64,000 bases of DNA from Paragonimus westermani (taxonomy: Eukaryota > Platyhelminthes > Trematoda > Plagiorchiida > Troglotrematidae), in contig QNGE01001016.1 in the NCBI GenBank assembly GCA_008508345.1, forward strand, positions 125,212 through 189,211, given 5' to 3'. The translations under genes were made by a program, and so were the position numbers. A model generated the notes under the pieces. That model saw only the letters and a list, made by a program, of their open reading frames with translations, did not search any database and was not told the DNA's origin. This document shows positions 1 to 10,000 of this stretch, in pieces. Numbering within the stretch: position 1 is the stretch's first letter; each line of letters starts with the position of its first letter.

Positions 1-270
1 GAGTCAAACCCTATTTTTCGCCCGGTCAGTGTGGATAGATACAGGTCACCTCGGACTACCAGTGTGCAGTGGCTACGGCCGTAACGGTCTGAAGTAGTGT
101 TTATGGTGTTCCTCCATACTCACTCTCAAACCGACACTCTACGACCGGTTTCGTTCTTCACTGGACGCATCAGACAGATCTTTTGAATGGAAGGTGAAAC
201 TCAAGAACAGAAAGTTCCTTTGATACAAGCAACATCTTAGAAATATGAAACAATTGGTTCCCTCGAGCAG
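1..270. other. Intron sequence, nothing recognised
   Basis: This is presumably intron 5 of the Notch-like gene. It contains no EGF cysteine pattern on the minus strand and no repeat that I recognise, except the 12-bp ACAAGCAACATC at 225-236, repeated just after the foldback that follows. Confidence 0.4.
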
Positions 271-509
271 TTTGAACAAAGCAGATAGAACATGAAAACT
301 GGTAGATGCAAGCATTTCGTATTGACTCATCAGTACCAAACTTACAATAACATGGGTGGGCTTTATTTAAAACAATCGATTTGATTTTCCACCCCTCAAA
401 TCGATTGTTTTAAATAAAGCCCACCCATGTTATTGTAATTTTGGTACTGATGAGTCAATACGAAATGCTTGCATCTACCAGTTTTCATGTTCTATCTGCT
501 TTGTTCAAA
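271..509. repeat. Foldback inverted repeat, 114-bp arms, 11-bp loop
   Basis: The left arm (271-384) and right arm (396-509) are reverse complements with one mismatch (CAAACTT in the left arm, CAAAATT in the right as read in the same sense). The loop is TTTTCCACCCC. The motif ACAAGCAACATC occurs before the left arm (225-236) and again at the end of the right arm (509-520). No transposase-type terminal structure or coding sequence is visible, so this could be an inverted duplication made by template switching, a foldback element, or a library or assembly artefact. Confidence 0.9.
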
Positions 510-2396
510 CAAGCAACATCCACAGTACTGGTGGCTGATCAGATGACAGGCCTGGGCTCGTAGCCCGAACAGTTTCGACACCCCCTCCTTCAAATTGCCT
601 CCACCTGGGCGGAACCGGTTGAACAATGTCAGTGTGATAGTGAAAAACGAGGAACATCGTAAACATTTATTTTTGTTTCGACTGGGAACCGGAATAAATC
701 CATTAAAATGTGTACCAGCGTTGCCAACTAGCTGTCCGGATGATAGAAGTCAAACCTTCGAAGAAATTCACCACAGCTTTCGTCGCTCTTAAGAATACCT
801 AAATAATCGAGAACCTCAGAGGGTCTAGTAACTAGAATTCACCGTTATCTGTGTTCTTCGGACATAACAATGTGCCAGCCATTGATTACCGCTTATGACT
901 ATCCCTGAATATTACGGATCACTGGTAATCAAAAAGCTTTAGACTCCCGATAGAAAATCGGACAGAGCTGCTTTTCTCCAGCCATATCCCCGAGATAGAT
1001 TAAACGTGTCCGTGTCACATCAATCAATAAAGTGAAACGACTTCAAAAAATACAGACCATCAGTTCCAAAGACGCACCGCTTCACCAGAGTTTTGGGCTT
1101 TTGCACAAACCTTACCGGTTTCAACTTCAAGCTGTCTCTACGTGGTGAGTAGTTGCCACAGTGGAGTGCTGTTCGTTCGAGGGTGTCCATCGAACAAATG
1201 AAAACCTATTTAAAGTCCAGAGAGCTCAGCAGTCACATATGTCGTACTGATGGTTTGAATGACCTGGTAGTCAACCACTCTTCGTCGATTTCACTTTTGA
1301 ACAGCGATTGGACGAACGACAGGTTCTTTCATGTTTCTTGCACTTCCGGTACTGTCGGCGTCATAACGAAGAAGAGCGTTCTCTACCAATTCAAGCTTGC
1401 CGTGCAGCGTGTCACTTGAGTAGATTTGGTAAACTTTTTAGTTAGGTAACGTGCCAGGTTTCTCTTTATCTTAAACACACCTTTTTGGTTACTCATAAAT
1501 ATTTAAATGCTGCAGTGAAACCTGTTCATAGAGATGTGAAGCATAACAAATTGTCAAGACATATAAGGTGTGCACATCACGCAAACCCAAGGCAAGCGCC
1601 ATTTGGGAACGGATGTGCCCTGCGTGTGGATGTTACTAGCAAACGCTGAACCGCTGATAGGTACAAGCAAACGTCAGAATAGCTCAATTTGTGCATGAGC
1701 TAACCATGGTTGGTAACTATCTGAACCACTAGATTGTGCTCGATTTTAGTGCAAAGGACATTTTTAGCTGCCAATGTCGTGCTTAAAGACCGGTGGGTCT
1801 TCATATACTCATCTGATGATTTCAGAAGAGTAACCAACATTCAATAGTTTGTCGTCATAAACGGAAATTTCCACAACATGGACCGTACCCTCCCTGGTCA
1901 AACCCAGATCAATTTTATAAAATGAATTGGAAAGAGAAAAGTAATGTTCACAGATTGGATTTATTGACCAGCTGGCATGATTAAAGATAGGGTGACACAC
2001 CACCGGACGCCTTGTGTAGTAGACCGCCTTTGAAGAATATAGTTTGTCTGTGATCTTGGGTCAGATCTTCTAGCCAGCTGGTAGCATCTCATTAGTTTGC
2101 AATGTCACCGATGAGACCAACGAGAATAGCCTAGACACGTGTTGGATTCTACAACCTACACCAGCTGCTGCGTCGAACTGAATTCTCGTTATCTGAGAAA
2201 TAAGAATGGTAGATAGTGACTGTGATCTGCCTGACTGTGATTTTGAAACATATTTTCGTGGCGAAACTGCGAGCAGACTTACAGTAGGTGGATAACGCCG
2301 TTTCCACGTCAAATGAAATGACCGCACAGGCAACCGGCAGTTCGCCGATACGTAGTCTCAGATCCTCAGCGATCAATTAGTCAATCTAATACAAAT
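510..2396. other. Intron sequence with only weak open frames
   Basis: No SINE, LINE or EGF exon was recognised. A minus-strand open frame from about 2060 to 1809 has the stretch KIDLGLTREGTVHVVEISVY, which vaguely resembles the core of a discoidin (F5/8 type C) domain; it lacks an ATG and clear splice sites. A plus-strand open frame at 1153-1419 (88 codons) has no recognisable motif. Confidence 0.35.
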
Positions 2397-2475
2397 TCAA
2401 AGTCCGCGATGTTTCTGATGGTTGGGAATAGTGGTGGTGTTGTTTGTAGCTCGGGTTGATGGTTTTGGTATTGAT

Positions 2476-2557
2476 ATGTTCGCCGAGCTTGGCATTTAGG
2501 TTGCAAACGTTTCATCACCAAGCGAGGTGACATCATCAGTGCGTGAGTGTTTCGGCG
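2476..2557 (-). ncRNA. Hammerhead-ribozyme-like motif, inverted copy on minus strand
   Basis: This is the reverse complement of the plus-strand motif, carried by the left arm of the palindrome. CTGATGA is at 2539-2533 and GAAA at 2513-2510 on the minus strand; predicted cleavage lies between 2506 and 2505. The CGCCGA/UCGGCG part of stem I is kept, but the outermost AUG of the plus copy falls in the loop and is absent. Transcription through the locus from either strand would give one ribozyme in sense and one in antisense, and the two arms would compete by pairing with each other as a long hairpin. Confidence 0.55.
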
Positions 2558-2568
2558 TATAATTTTGA

Positions 2569-2653
2569 ATGCGCCGAAACACTCACGCACTGATGATGTC
2601 ACCTCGCTTGGTGATGAAACGTTTGCAACCTAAATGCCAAGCTCGGCGAACAT
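2569..2653 (+). ncRNA. Hammerhead-ribozyme-like motif, type I, plus strand
   Basis: The catalytic strands are CTGATGA (2590-2596) and GAAA (2616-2619). Between them GUCACC pairs with GGUGAU around the loop UCGCUU (stem II). Stem III is minimal: A2619-U2622 and C2620-G2621. The predicted cleavage triplet is GUU, cutting after 2623. Stem I begins GCA (2587-2589) with UGC (2624-2626) and, after an internal loop, resumes as CGCCGA (2572-2577) with UCGGCG (2643-2648). One extra U sits between the A of CUGAUGA and stem II; it is also present in the 52.6-kb copy. Short-stem-III type I hammerheads are known from Penelope-like retroelements and satellites. Activity cannot be judged from sequence. Confidence 0.6.
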
Positions 2654-2740
2654 ATCAATACCAAAGTCCGCGATGGTTGGGTCACGTGCTTCGGCTACCA
2701 GCTGGAAGTTTCCCGCACTGGAGATTAGCTAATGAAGTCA

Positions 2741-3646
2741 CCAATAGATGAACAAAACAATAAAGTGATTAGACACCAATGTAATCACTAAATATGAAGA
2801 CCTTGCTGTTCTGTTGAGCAAACTGGATAGATCACTCAAGCGCTGTTGGAAATCTTGTGATCGTTCAAATCTTTTTTTAGAAACACGTGCCATAATCAAC
2901 AGCGTGTCTGTAGCCACAGAATCGTTTCCGTCTACCCTTCTTTGCCCAGATACTTCGATTCCTTTTTCGGTCTGAAAGAAATTTGTTGTTTTGGAATATT
3001 CGAATTTGCGGTAGATCGTGGTTCGAATCACAATATCATCTGGCCGGGTTGATTACCGTTTACGAACAGATGAACACTGAATCAAAAATGTACCCTGATC
3101 TAAAGCAAATTAGGTTTGTCGCAAACGTTCGATAACACCCTTACGACTCGTCACCTCTTGCTCTTATGTTTCAATGTCCGATATTTCGGGCTTAACACGT
3201 CAACAACTGTACTGGACATTGTTTAGTATAAGTACTGAGTCATTCGCATGGAGGCAAACTTTAATGAAGCGTGCTGATAGTTATGCCATGGACAGACAGA
3301 AATGGTATGTCAAAAACAAGGGTGAATTAACTAACGATGTAAGATCACAATAACAATTTAAATGGACATACAGTCAAGCAGAAGGTTATTAGAAATCACG
3401 GTTTGTTAACAGAACATCCACAACAAATGTCCTTACATCATGTATCTAAAAAAAAGCTTGCCCAGAATAAGTCCCTGAAACAAACAATCGAGTGTACGAA
3501 ACTCTGTTTAGTAATCCAAATGAGAGAATCTGAAAGCGATCATCTATCGATCTTGCGTCAAGCTCACATAGAAATTTGAAAGGAATAGATGAGAGGGTTC
3601 TGGTTCAACAGCAGGCCAACGAAAACTGGGGGAGAACATCGCTCAC
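2741..3646. other. Intron sequence, nothing recognised
   Basis: No exon, repeat family or RNA gene is recognised between the palindromic repeat and the donor of exon 5. Confidence 0.4.
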
Positions 3647-3907
3647 CTTTAGGACAACGGCAATAGAAGTCTTGTTCCGCCTCCTCTGATTTGAACGAAC
3701 TCAATTCAGTCCGGTTTTCACACAAACCACCATTCAAACAAGGTGAGTCGGCACAAGTTGTAACTCGTACAGTGCAATGTGGCCCGGACCAACCTGGCAG
3801 GCAATGACATAGATAGCGACCGATCAAATCTTCACACTGTGCTCCATTTGCACAGGGAAAACTGGCGCACTCGTTGATTTGGTGTTCACAATTAGGGCCA
3901 TCGAAAC
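3647..3907 (-). CDS. Exon 5 of Notch-like gene: end of EGF 4, EGF 5 and an enlarged EGF 6
   Basis: The exon is 261 nt, phase 1 to phase 1, with acceptor CCAAACCCGTCCAG and donor GTGAGC. It completes EGF4 (FDGPNCE) and encodes EGF5 (Cys188-Cys219). EGF5 carries CASFPC, which fits the O-glucose consensus C-x-S-x-P-C, and C-x-D-x4-Y-x-C-x-C. EGF6 begins CADSPCLNGGLC at Cys226 and stops after CRCPKG (residue 262), so its sixth cysteine lies in an exon outside the window. EGF6 has 19 residues between its third and fourth cysteines instead of about eight; the insert is acidic and serine-rich and has an NRT sequon. I found no convincing next exon between 1 and 3646, so that intron probably extends off the end. 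Confidence 0.9.
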
Positions 3908-6605
3908 CTGGACGGGTTTGGACAAGGTGTGTTTTGATGAATGTGGTTAAGATAAACAACCTAATGGTTTTCAAAAAAAAAACAATGGAGAGCAGTTCAA
4001 GAAACCCCCTAAATAGTTCAAAAAGGTGGGTATTTTTCAATCATATCACGGAACACACGCAGACAGTAGGTATAACGGGAATAAACACCGTACACTGCCA
4101 GAGACATTAAAACTACGACTGAGATTTTTAAACCGTTGTACTGTGTATCAATACAATGCCTAATAGCTTGGACGGTTCATCATAGTATGTTCTATGCTGT
4201 TATGGTTAAAGTACTCAAGCAGCAGTGCTCATTTTCGATTGAAATCCACTTCGGTAGAAAGGAAGATTCACTCACACCTAGCTCAACAGTAGGTGCGTTG
4301 GTTGACTCCTGCTGATCACTTCTATCACTCGGGAAACGACCAAACGGAGCAATGGTAATATTGCTGTTGGAAAAAACTGAATGCCAACGTAAAACCATGA
4401 AAAAATCACAGCTGAGAAGTAATGAGTTAACGGAGACAGAAAAACGGAAGGGAATGCATAACGTGGAGAACACTCGTACTCGGTCATTGTCTTAGTCCGT
4501 TTTGGCTCGCTCACGTCGAAAACTAGCACTGAGCTCCAGTTTCGCAGCAGTGTACATCCTTGCACTCTTGCCTTTGTATTGTGAGGCTAACATGATAATT
4601 ATAGTAGACACCACAGAACTGTCAAACCTAAGCAGTCAACAAGTTCGCTCACTCAGTTATGAAAATCTAAGTATACAATCCGGTCCGGGGGAGGATATGC
4701 GCCACAAATGAACTTCAATAAAAATGAAGCTCGGGTCAAGTGTATTCTTTCGAACTGGGCTGGCTGAAGCGTCTGTTGAAACGTGAAAGCCGTGGTCAAG
4801 CGTGAGTGGCATTCGGTCCGCAGTAACTAAAATCTCAAAATACCAACTGAATACAGAGTCAACTGTTTCAGCCTGGCTGAGATGTCTCAATTGCAGAAAA
4901 ATCAGTTGGAATGGGCAAGATCTGTATTGTCGTGTCTTATCGGAATGATTAGGTGAATAGGACACGATTTAAACGATAACATGATGATATAATTGTCTAT
5001 TTTGAAGTTACCGATGAAGTGGTCAACACTCTCACTTGCAATCACGAAGGTTAGGGTGAAAATTTCCTCTCAGATGAAGAAAAGCACTGCCGATAGACTC
5101 GAATCTATAGATAAAGTCCACAACCAAACAACTCGAACTACAGTTGATAAAGTATGCAATCATAACAAAATGTCCCTGTTTGTTTCTGGAAGTGCCGAAC
5201 AAACACCATCAGAGAAGTATTTCTGCCAATGAGCTCGACTTGTAACCATGTCCTTCGGTGACTCCAGCTAGTGACAGGCAACGCCGTTTGGAAATTATCC
5301 TAAAAGCGAGATAGAACCAACAGAGCTCAAACTTGATGCCAATTTCGTTCAACGGCAATTCGATGGTTGCTCACTATGCTGTTTTCCATAGCCACACACG
5401 CAGTGTACAAACAAGGCTTGTGTAGGACGCGATCGTAGTTATACGAATTCACGTAAGGAGAAACGACGTGCTCTCAAAGCTCACCGCTACACTTATTTTC
5501 AACCAAATGCTGCTACCACACATGGGTAATTCTCCACAGACAGCAATTTTCGACAACAGGTAACCGGTGAACGTTGTCGAGGAGGAACGGTCAAGTTGTG
5601 CAACCACGGAGCAACACTTGAAGCATAGTCGCGTTATACAGCCAGTTGTTCGGTAGGGTTTTTAAGATACCATCCTACTAACCGTGAGGTACCAAACTAA
5701 AGTTGTCAGGAGACACGCACCGTTGCTATTAAACATCTGTTCTTGCTTGAATGAAACAGTGATCCAAGGCAGACGACGATAGGTGTACTCAGTTCGGAAA
5801 GTATTGCGCACGAGAAGTGTCGCATACTTCACTCTCCCGACAGAGACTTGTAACATATCCTTATTCCAGATGATGTGGGATTATGAAGGCTAACCAATTT
5901 TTCAACATGTGGGCTGGTGCTACTTTTAATGATGCAAATGGTTTTCGAAACTCACTCACAAAATTTGTTTCAGGATGAAATATTCCGAAGGAGATTTGAA
6001 GCAGACTTCTAGCTAACAGAATGTTATGGCAGAATTATTGCCTGAAATTAGTCATAAGAAAAATCATGTCCATCCAACCGATGTAAAGTTCACCAATATT
6101 GTAACTTCTCAACTAAGTGCAGTGGATCATCTGTAACAGTTGGTGTCAGGAAGAAAATCAGCAAAGCATGAATAGTGACACATGATTTACTGGCAAAAAC
6201 ACATTTCGGTTCAGCCAACTGTCAGATGGCAAAGGACGCATTCCACTGTCAATAGATTGTGAAAAGTGTTCGCAACAATGTAATTTAGCTGGTAAAGTCC
6301 GCTAACATGCCAACCTGTTACAGCGGTTTCGAGAAATTTACCTATAACGAATTTAATGGAGTGGGGAAGCCTTTCTGAGAATGGTGAATGACCGACAGAT
6401 GAACTATAGACCAACAATCGACTTAAAATCTTGTTCAATGAAACGTACCAAAAATGTGCGCGTTCACACTAACACGCAGTGTCAATCAGACCATAGAAGT
6501 AGGGGTCACGTGAAGACGAAGAAAAATGACGACGTTTATTTCCTTACGCCTAGGAAGACAACAATCGTCGAGAAATACAAGAAATCAGCATTTTCTATCA
6601 ATTGA
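3908..6605. other. Intron 4, left part; no supported gene
   Basis: A plus-strand open frame at 4502-4711 begins with a hydrophobic segment but has no ATG before it and runs opposite to the host gene; I do not call it. The rest is AT-leaning sequence with short random open frames only. Confidence 0.35.
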
Positions 6606-6757
6606 AAGTCACTCACAGACTTTTCCGTCAGCCACCTTGGAAAGAATCACTAATCTCCACTTCTGCTTTTGTTAGTGCTCGTCAGTAGTGCATATCTTTG
6701 CCACATCCGAGACTAGAATTCCGATCGCAAACCGTGCTGACCATTGTGTCATTGACT
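6606..6757 (-). repeat. tRNA-derived SINE, minus strand, partial and diverged
   Basis: Read on the minus strand it matches the window's main SINE from the box A region (reverse complement of GTGCTGACCATTGTGTCATTGAC) through the TGCATATCTTTGCCAC block to the tail near TCACAGACTTTTCCGTCAGCC. It ends where a plus-strand copy starts, giving a divergent pair. Confidence 0.65.
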
Positions 6758-7035
6758 GAATGTGGCTGCGCGTTCACACCAGATGATTCAGTCGTGCCTA
6801 ATGTGAGGTCAATGGTGCAGTGTTTAACACCGTTGTTTCACGAAAAGGTTGTCGGAGTTCTAGTCCCAGCAGTGACAAGGATACGCAGTGCTGGTGAACT
6901 CTAACAAAAGCGAAACTTGGCTAGAGTGCTTTTTTGGTTGGACTGTCTGTTAGAATGCAACAGTTGCGATCAGTTGTGAATGATGTTCAATTTATATGAT
7001 AAACCAAAATCTCCCACCACTTACTGATAAGTAAC
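6758..7035 (+). repeat. tRNA-derived SINE, plus strand
   Basis: The copy contains GTCGTGCCTAATGTGAGGTC, the box A-like GGTGCAGTG, a decayed box B (GAGTTCTAGTCCCAG), the GATACGCAGTGCTGGTGAACTC block and the tail TGCGATCAGTTGTGAATGATG, followed by TAAACCAAAATC. It is more diverged than the copies at 29 and 44.6 kb. Confidence 0.75.
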
Positions 7036-10000
7036 ATTACTATTATTGCGAAAACCAATCTAGTCCACACAGATGCAAAGGTTAGTACATCCTAATAACA
7101 CGTAAAGAATTATGGTAATCACAATGATGAATGAGGCTGGAGCAATAGGACGAAGTATGTTTTTAATGAATGTGATCAGCAACTTGGCATACAAATATGA
7201 ATACACACGTTTAAAACAATGGCTTAAGCACCCAGGGAGTTCTACTGTTGATATCAAAGATTTCGAGAAAAAGCAAGTTTATACGAGACGACCCGGCGTT
7301 TTGGGAGTGTAGCTGGTAAAAACCAACTTGGAAAACTGTTATCGCTCCCCCCTGAACACGCTTCCATTTAGACTTGATAGTCAGTTTTAGGGAACGAGCT
7401 AAAATAGTGTGAAATGAGATAAAGACCACTGTCTCTTCTGTGAGTCAGTTGCTATTAGAACACACAGCAATACAAGGGGCAAGTATGGAAGATTCCATGG
7501 GTTGGAGTCAGAAGTTCATGCAAAGTTTGTTTGCGGTTTGCGAGACAATACAGACTCGGCAGCACTGTGTGGGAACGGGACAACGAGAACTTCAATAGAC
7601 CGGGAAACCGGGCGCTCTATCCATCGAAAGCAGGCATTAATGATAATGCGTGAGACACGGCGTGAAAACGTAACCATAAGCTCAATTACTGCTTTTTCCA
7701 ACAGAAATACTCTTGATGGTCAGGTCTGAGAATCAGTATTGATGAAAGTTGGAATACTATATCAACGCGCAGTGAACTACTGGATTTCTTCATTCTTATT
7801 GCAATCTTAATCACCGGTTAATTACAATTGGGACCAGTCGGTAGAATGTGTTTTTGCTGGGGGCCAACGTTGAGTGAATAGGTTCGAAAACAGAAGGATC
7901 CACTGGTTCTCGTCCCGAGTAATTTTAAGACTGAGAAAGTTGGTAACGTATATAAGACTCACCTATTCAAGAGGTAGCAATTACGTTCCTTTCACAAAAG
8001 ATGAAAAACAGAGTGTACAAAATGTCGCTTAAACTGAAAGCCTTGGTGGTAAGAGTATGAATTAACATGCGAAAATGTATTTTGTTCCTAATTTCAGATT
8101 AGGTCATTGGAATCAAATATGCCTTGAATTCAACCACAGAACTATTCGGAATACACAGAAATTCTAAAGCTCAAATGACACTCTCGAAACGAGTACCACT
8201 TGCAAAATTCTCGGTATTTTTCATCGTGTAGGTTCATATTTCCTTCAGAGTGCTGCTAAAAATTTCCATGTGCAAGTCATCGAGGGTTTGCACCGAAAAG
8301 AACAGTCTCCTATCAATTACTGGATGTGGTGCTTTACAGTATCCTGTTTGTTTAAACCAACCAAACAAGCAACGACAACCAAGGAACCATATCACGTCGG
8401 ACTGTTCAAAGAGTAACAATTTCCAATAATTATTGTAGAGAAACAATTAGTCATCAGCGTCACAACTGTTAGGTGGGAATGCGGTTGTGATACGGGAAAA
8501 AGAACGTAAACACGTGATGGACGTTTTTGTGTATATCTTACCATATTTCCGTATGAACTAATTCTGAGAAAGAGCATTCCCAAGACGCGCGCGGTTGAAG
8601 AAACGAATCAACCAAGTGTGAGAAACAATCTGAAGTGAGCATTAGTGGTTAGTTCAGAAATATTCAACTTGACAACCGTGAAACTGCTTTTACGCTTTCA
8701 GGATAGAACACGCAAAATGCTTCCCTCCGACTACACTAAGCTAGGCCCGACCCAACTCCCTTACTGGAGCCACATGAAATATGACCAATACTGATTGGTT
8801 ACTATCGCTCTCGGCGGCCCAAATATTTAAGAGATTCGAAACAGCGACATAAACAGCAAGCTCTAATAGGTGAATTACGAAGCCAAACCGGGGGTTCAGA
8901 AATGTTTGAAAGAACTCTGAAAATTAGCTGACCTATTGAAGAATTAAATGTGGTCAACAGGCGTTGAGCAGAATGACAGTTACAACGGTGTGAAGGAATC
9001 AAATCCATTTGCATTCGCCGGGCAACTGTGTTCACTAACTGATCGGATAGTTCAGTTTTCGTCCGTTTGTGACAAAGTAAAAAATTGGTAAAGTTGTTAC
9101 AATTTATCCACAGATTAATAATTGTCTAACAATCCTAACAAACACACATACCAGCAACATATTCGTGGAGTTTTCCACAGTATTCTTCACAATATGCATA
9201 AACTGCGCCACACTGTTTGAAGCCGCTGAACGTGGTAACAATCAAAGAAGTTTCAGTCCACGCCCATTAAGTTACAGGGAGCTAACGAAGGCATCACAGC
9301 AACAAAGTCAGTATAACATTTCCGGATAGGTACTAGATTAATCAGTCAATCGCGATAATGAAAACCCGACTGAGAATGCCTTGGTGGAACCAGCCTGGAA
9401 ACTAACCAAAGAGGCTGTGACCTAACGTTTTATGACAACGGTTAAGGGATATTCCAAAACGAGAAGAAAATGGTGCAAATCCGACTTTTTATGAATCTCT
9501 CGTCAAGAACCCTGCAAAACACTGCAATAGAGTTGTGAAGCATATTGGATGAAGTGTGTCCTATCATCATGATCCAAAATGATATGGGTCGGAGTGGTCT
9601 CACAGCTATGCTGTAGGGTGTGTATGCTGAATCAAACTCTCAAAGAAACAGACATGATAAGTTCACAACAAGCGAACATTCTCAGTCAAACTACCTGGAA
9701 GATTCTCACAGATCCTATCCCAAGAATGACTTCGCTAACAGTGAGGTTCATGTTCCACAACATCTGCTTCTGAATTCTGTGGTGTAATCCTGAGCGATCA
9801 CGTAACCAAAAATGTCAAAGGGTCCATGCATTGGTGAGTTATAAATAAACATTCTGAACTATGGTCACACTGTAATCATTTAGTTGTGACAATGACCAAT
9901 TCGTTAGATTTGAATTCATAAGCGAGGCAAAATGTTTTCTCTCATTCACAACTTTGTGGAGAACGTAATAAGGCAGACTGGATAACCCTGACTGAACAGG

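Larger units (their letters stand above)
2397..2740 (+). repeat. Retroelement-derived repeat containing a 94-bp perfect palindrome
   Basis: The flanks 2401-2458 and the right arm 2572-2680 match, in the same order, the repeat at 52480-52690. Here an extra inverted copy of the hammerhead segment has been placed between them. The arms are 2464-2557 and 2572-2665 with a 14-base loop, and I see no mismatch. After the right arm, 2663-2735 reads WLGHVLRLP in the plus frame, a short motif also seen near the end of RTE-like LINE proteins (compare WLGHVSRMP in the LINE at 57.1 kb). The repeat therefore probably belongs to a retroelement tail or a Penelope-like terminal repeat. Confidence 0.7.

Noticed and set aside
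4192..4473. Minus-strand frame upstream of exon 5, ending near a possible GTGTGAGT donor, considered as an extra exon
   Set aside because: Exons 4 and 5 already join in phase and close EGF 4 correctly; inserting it would break the repeat.
4502..4711. Plus-strand frame starting with a hydrophobic, signal-like segment
   Set aside because: It has no ATG before the hydrophobic part, lies antisense in an intron, and shows no domain or conserved motif.
8802..9035. Minus-strand 77-codon frame rich in Cys and Arg
   Set aside because: It is not a zinc finger pattern I can place and has no supporting context.
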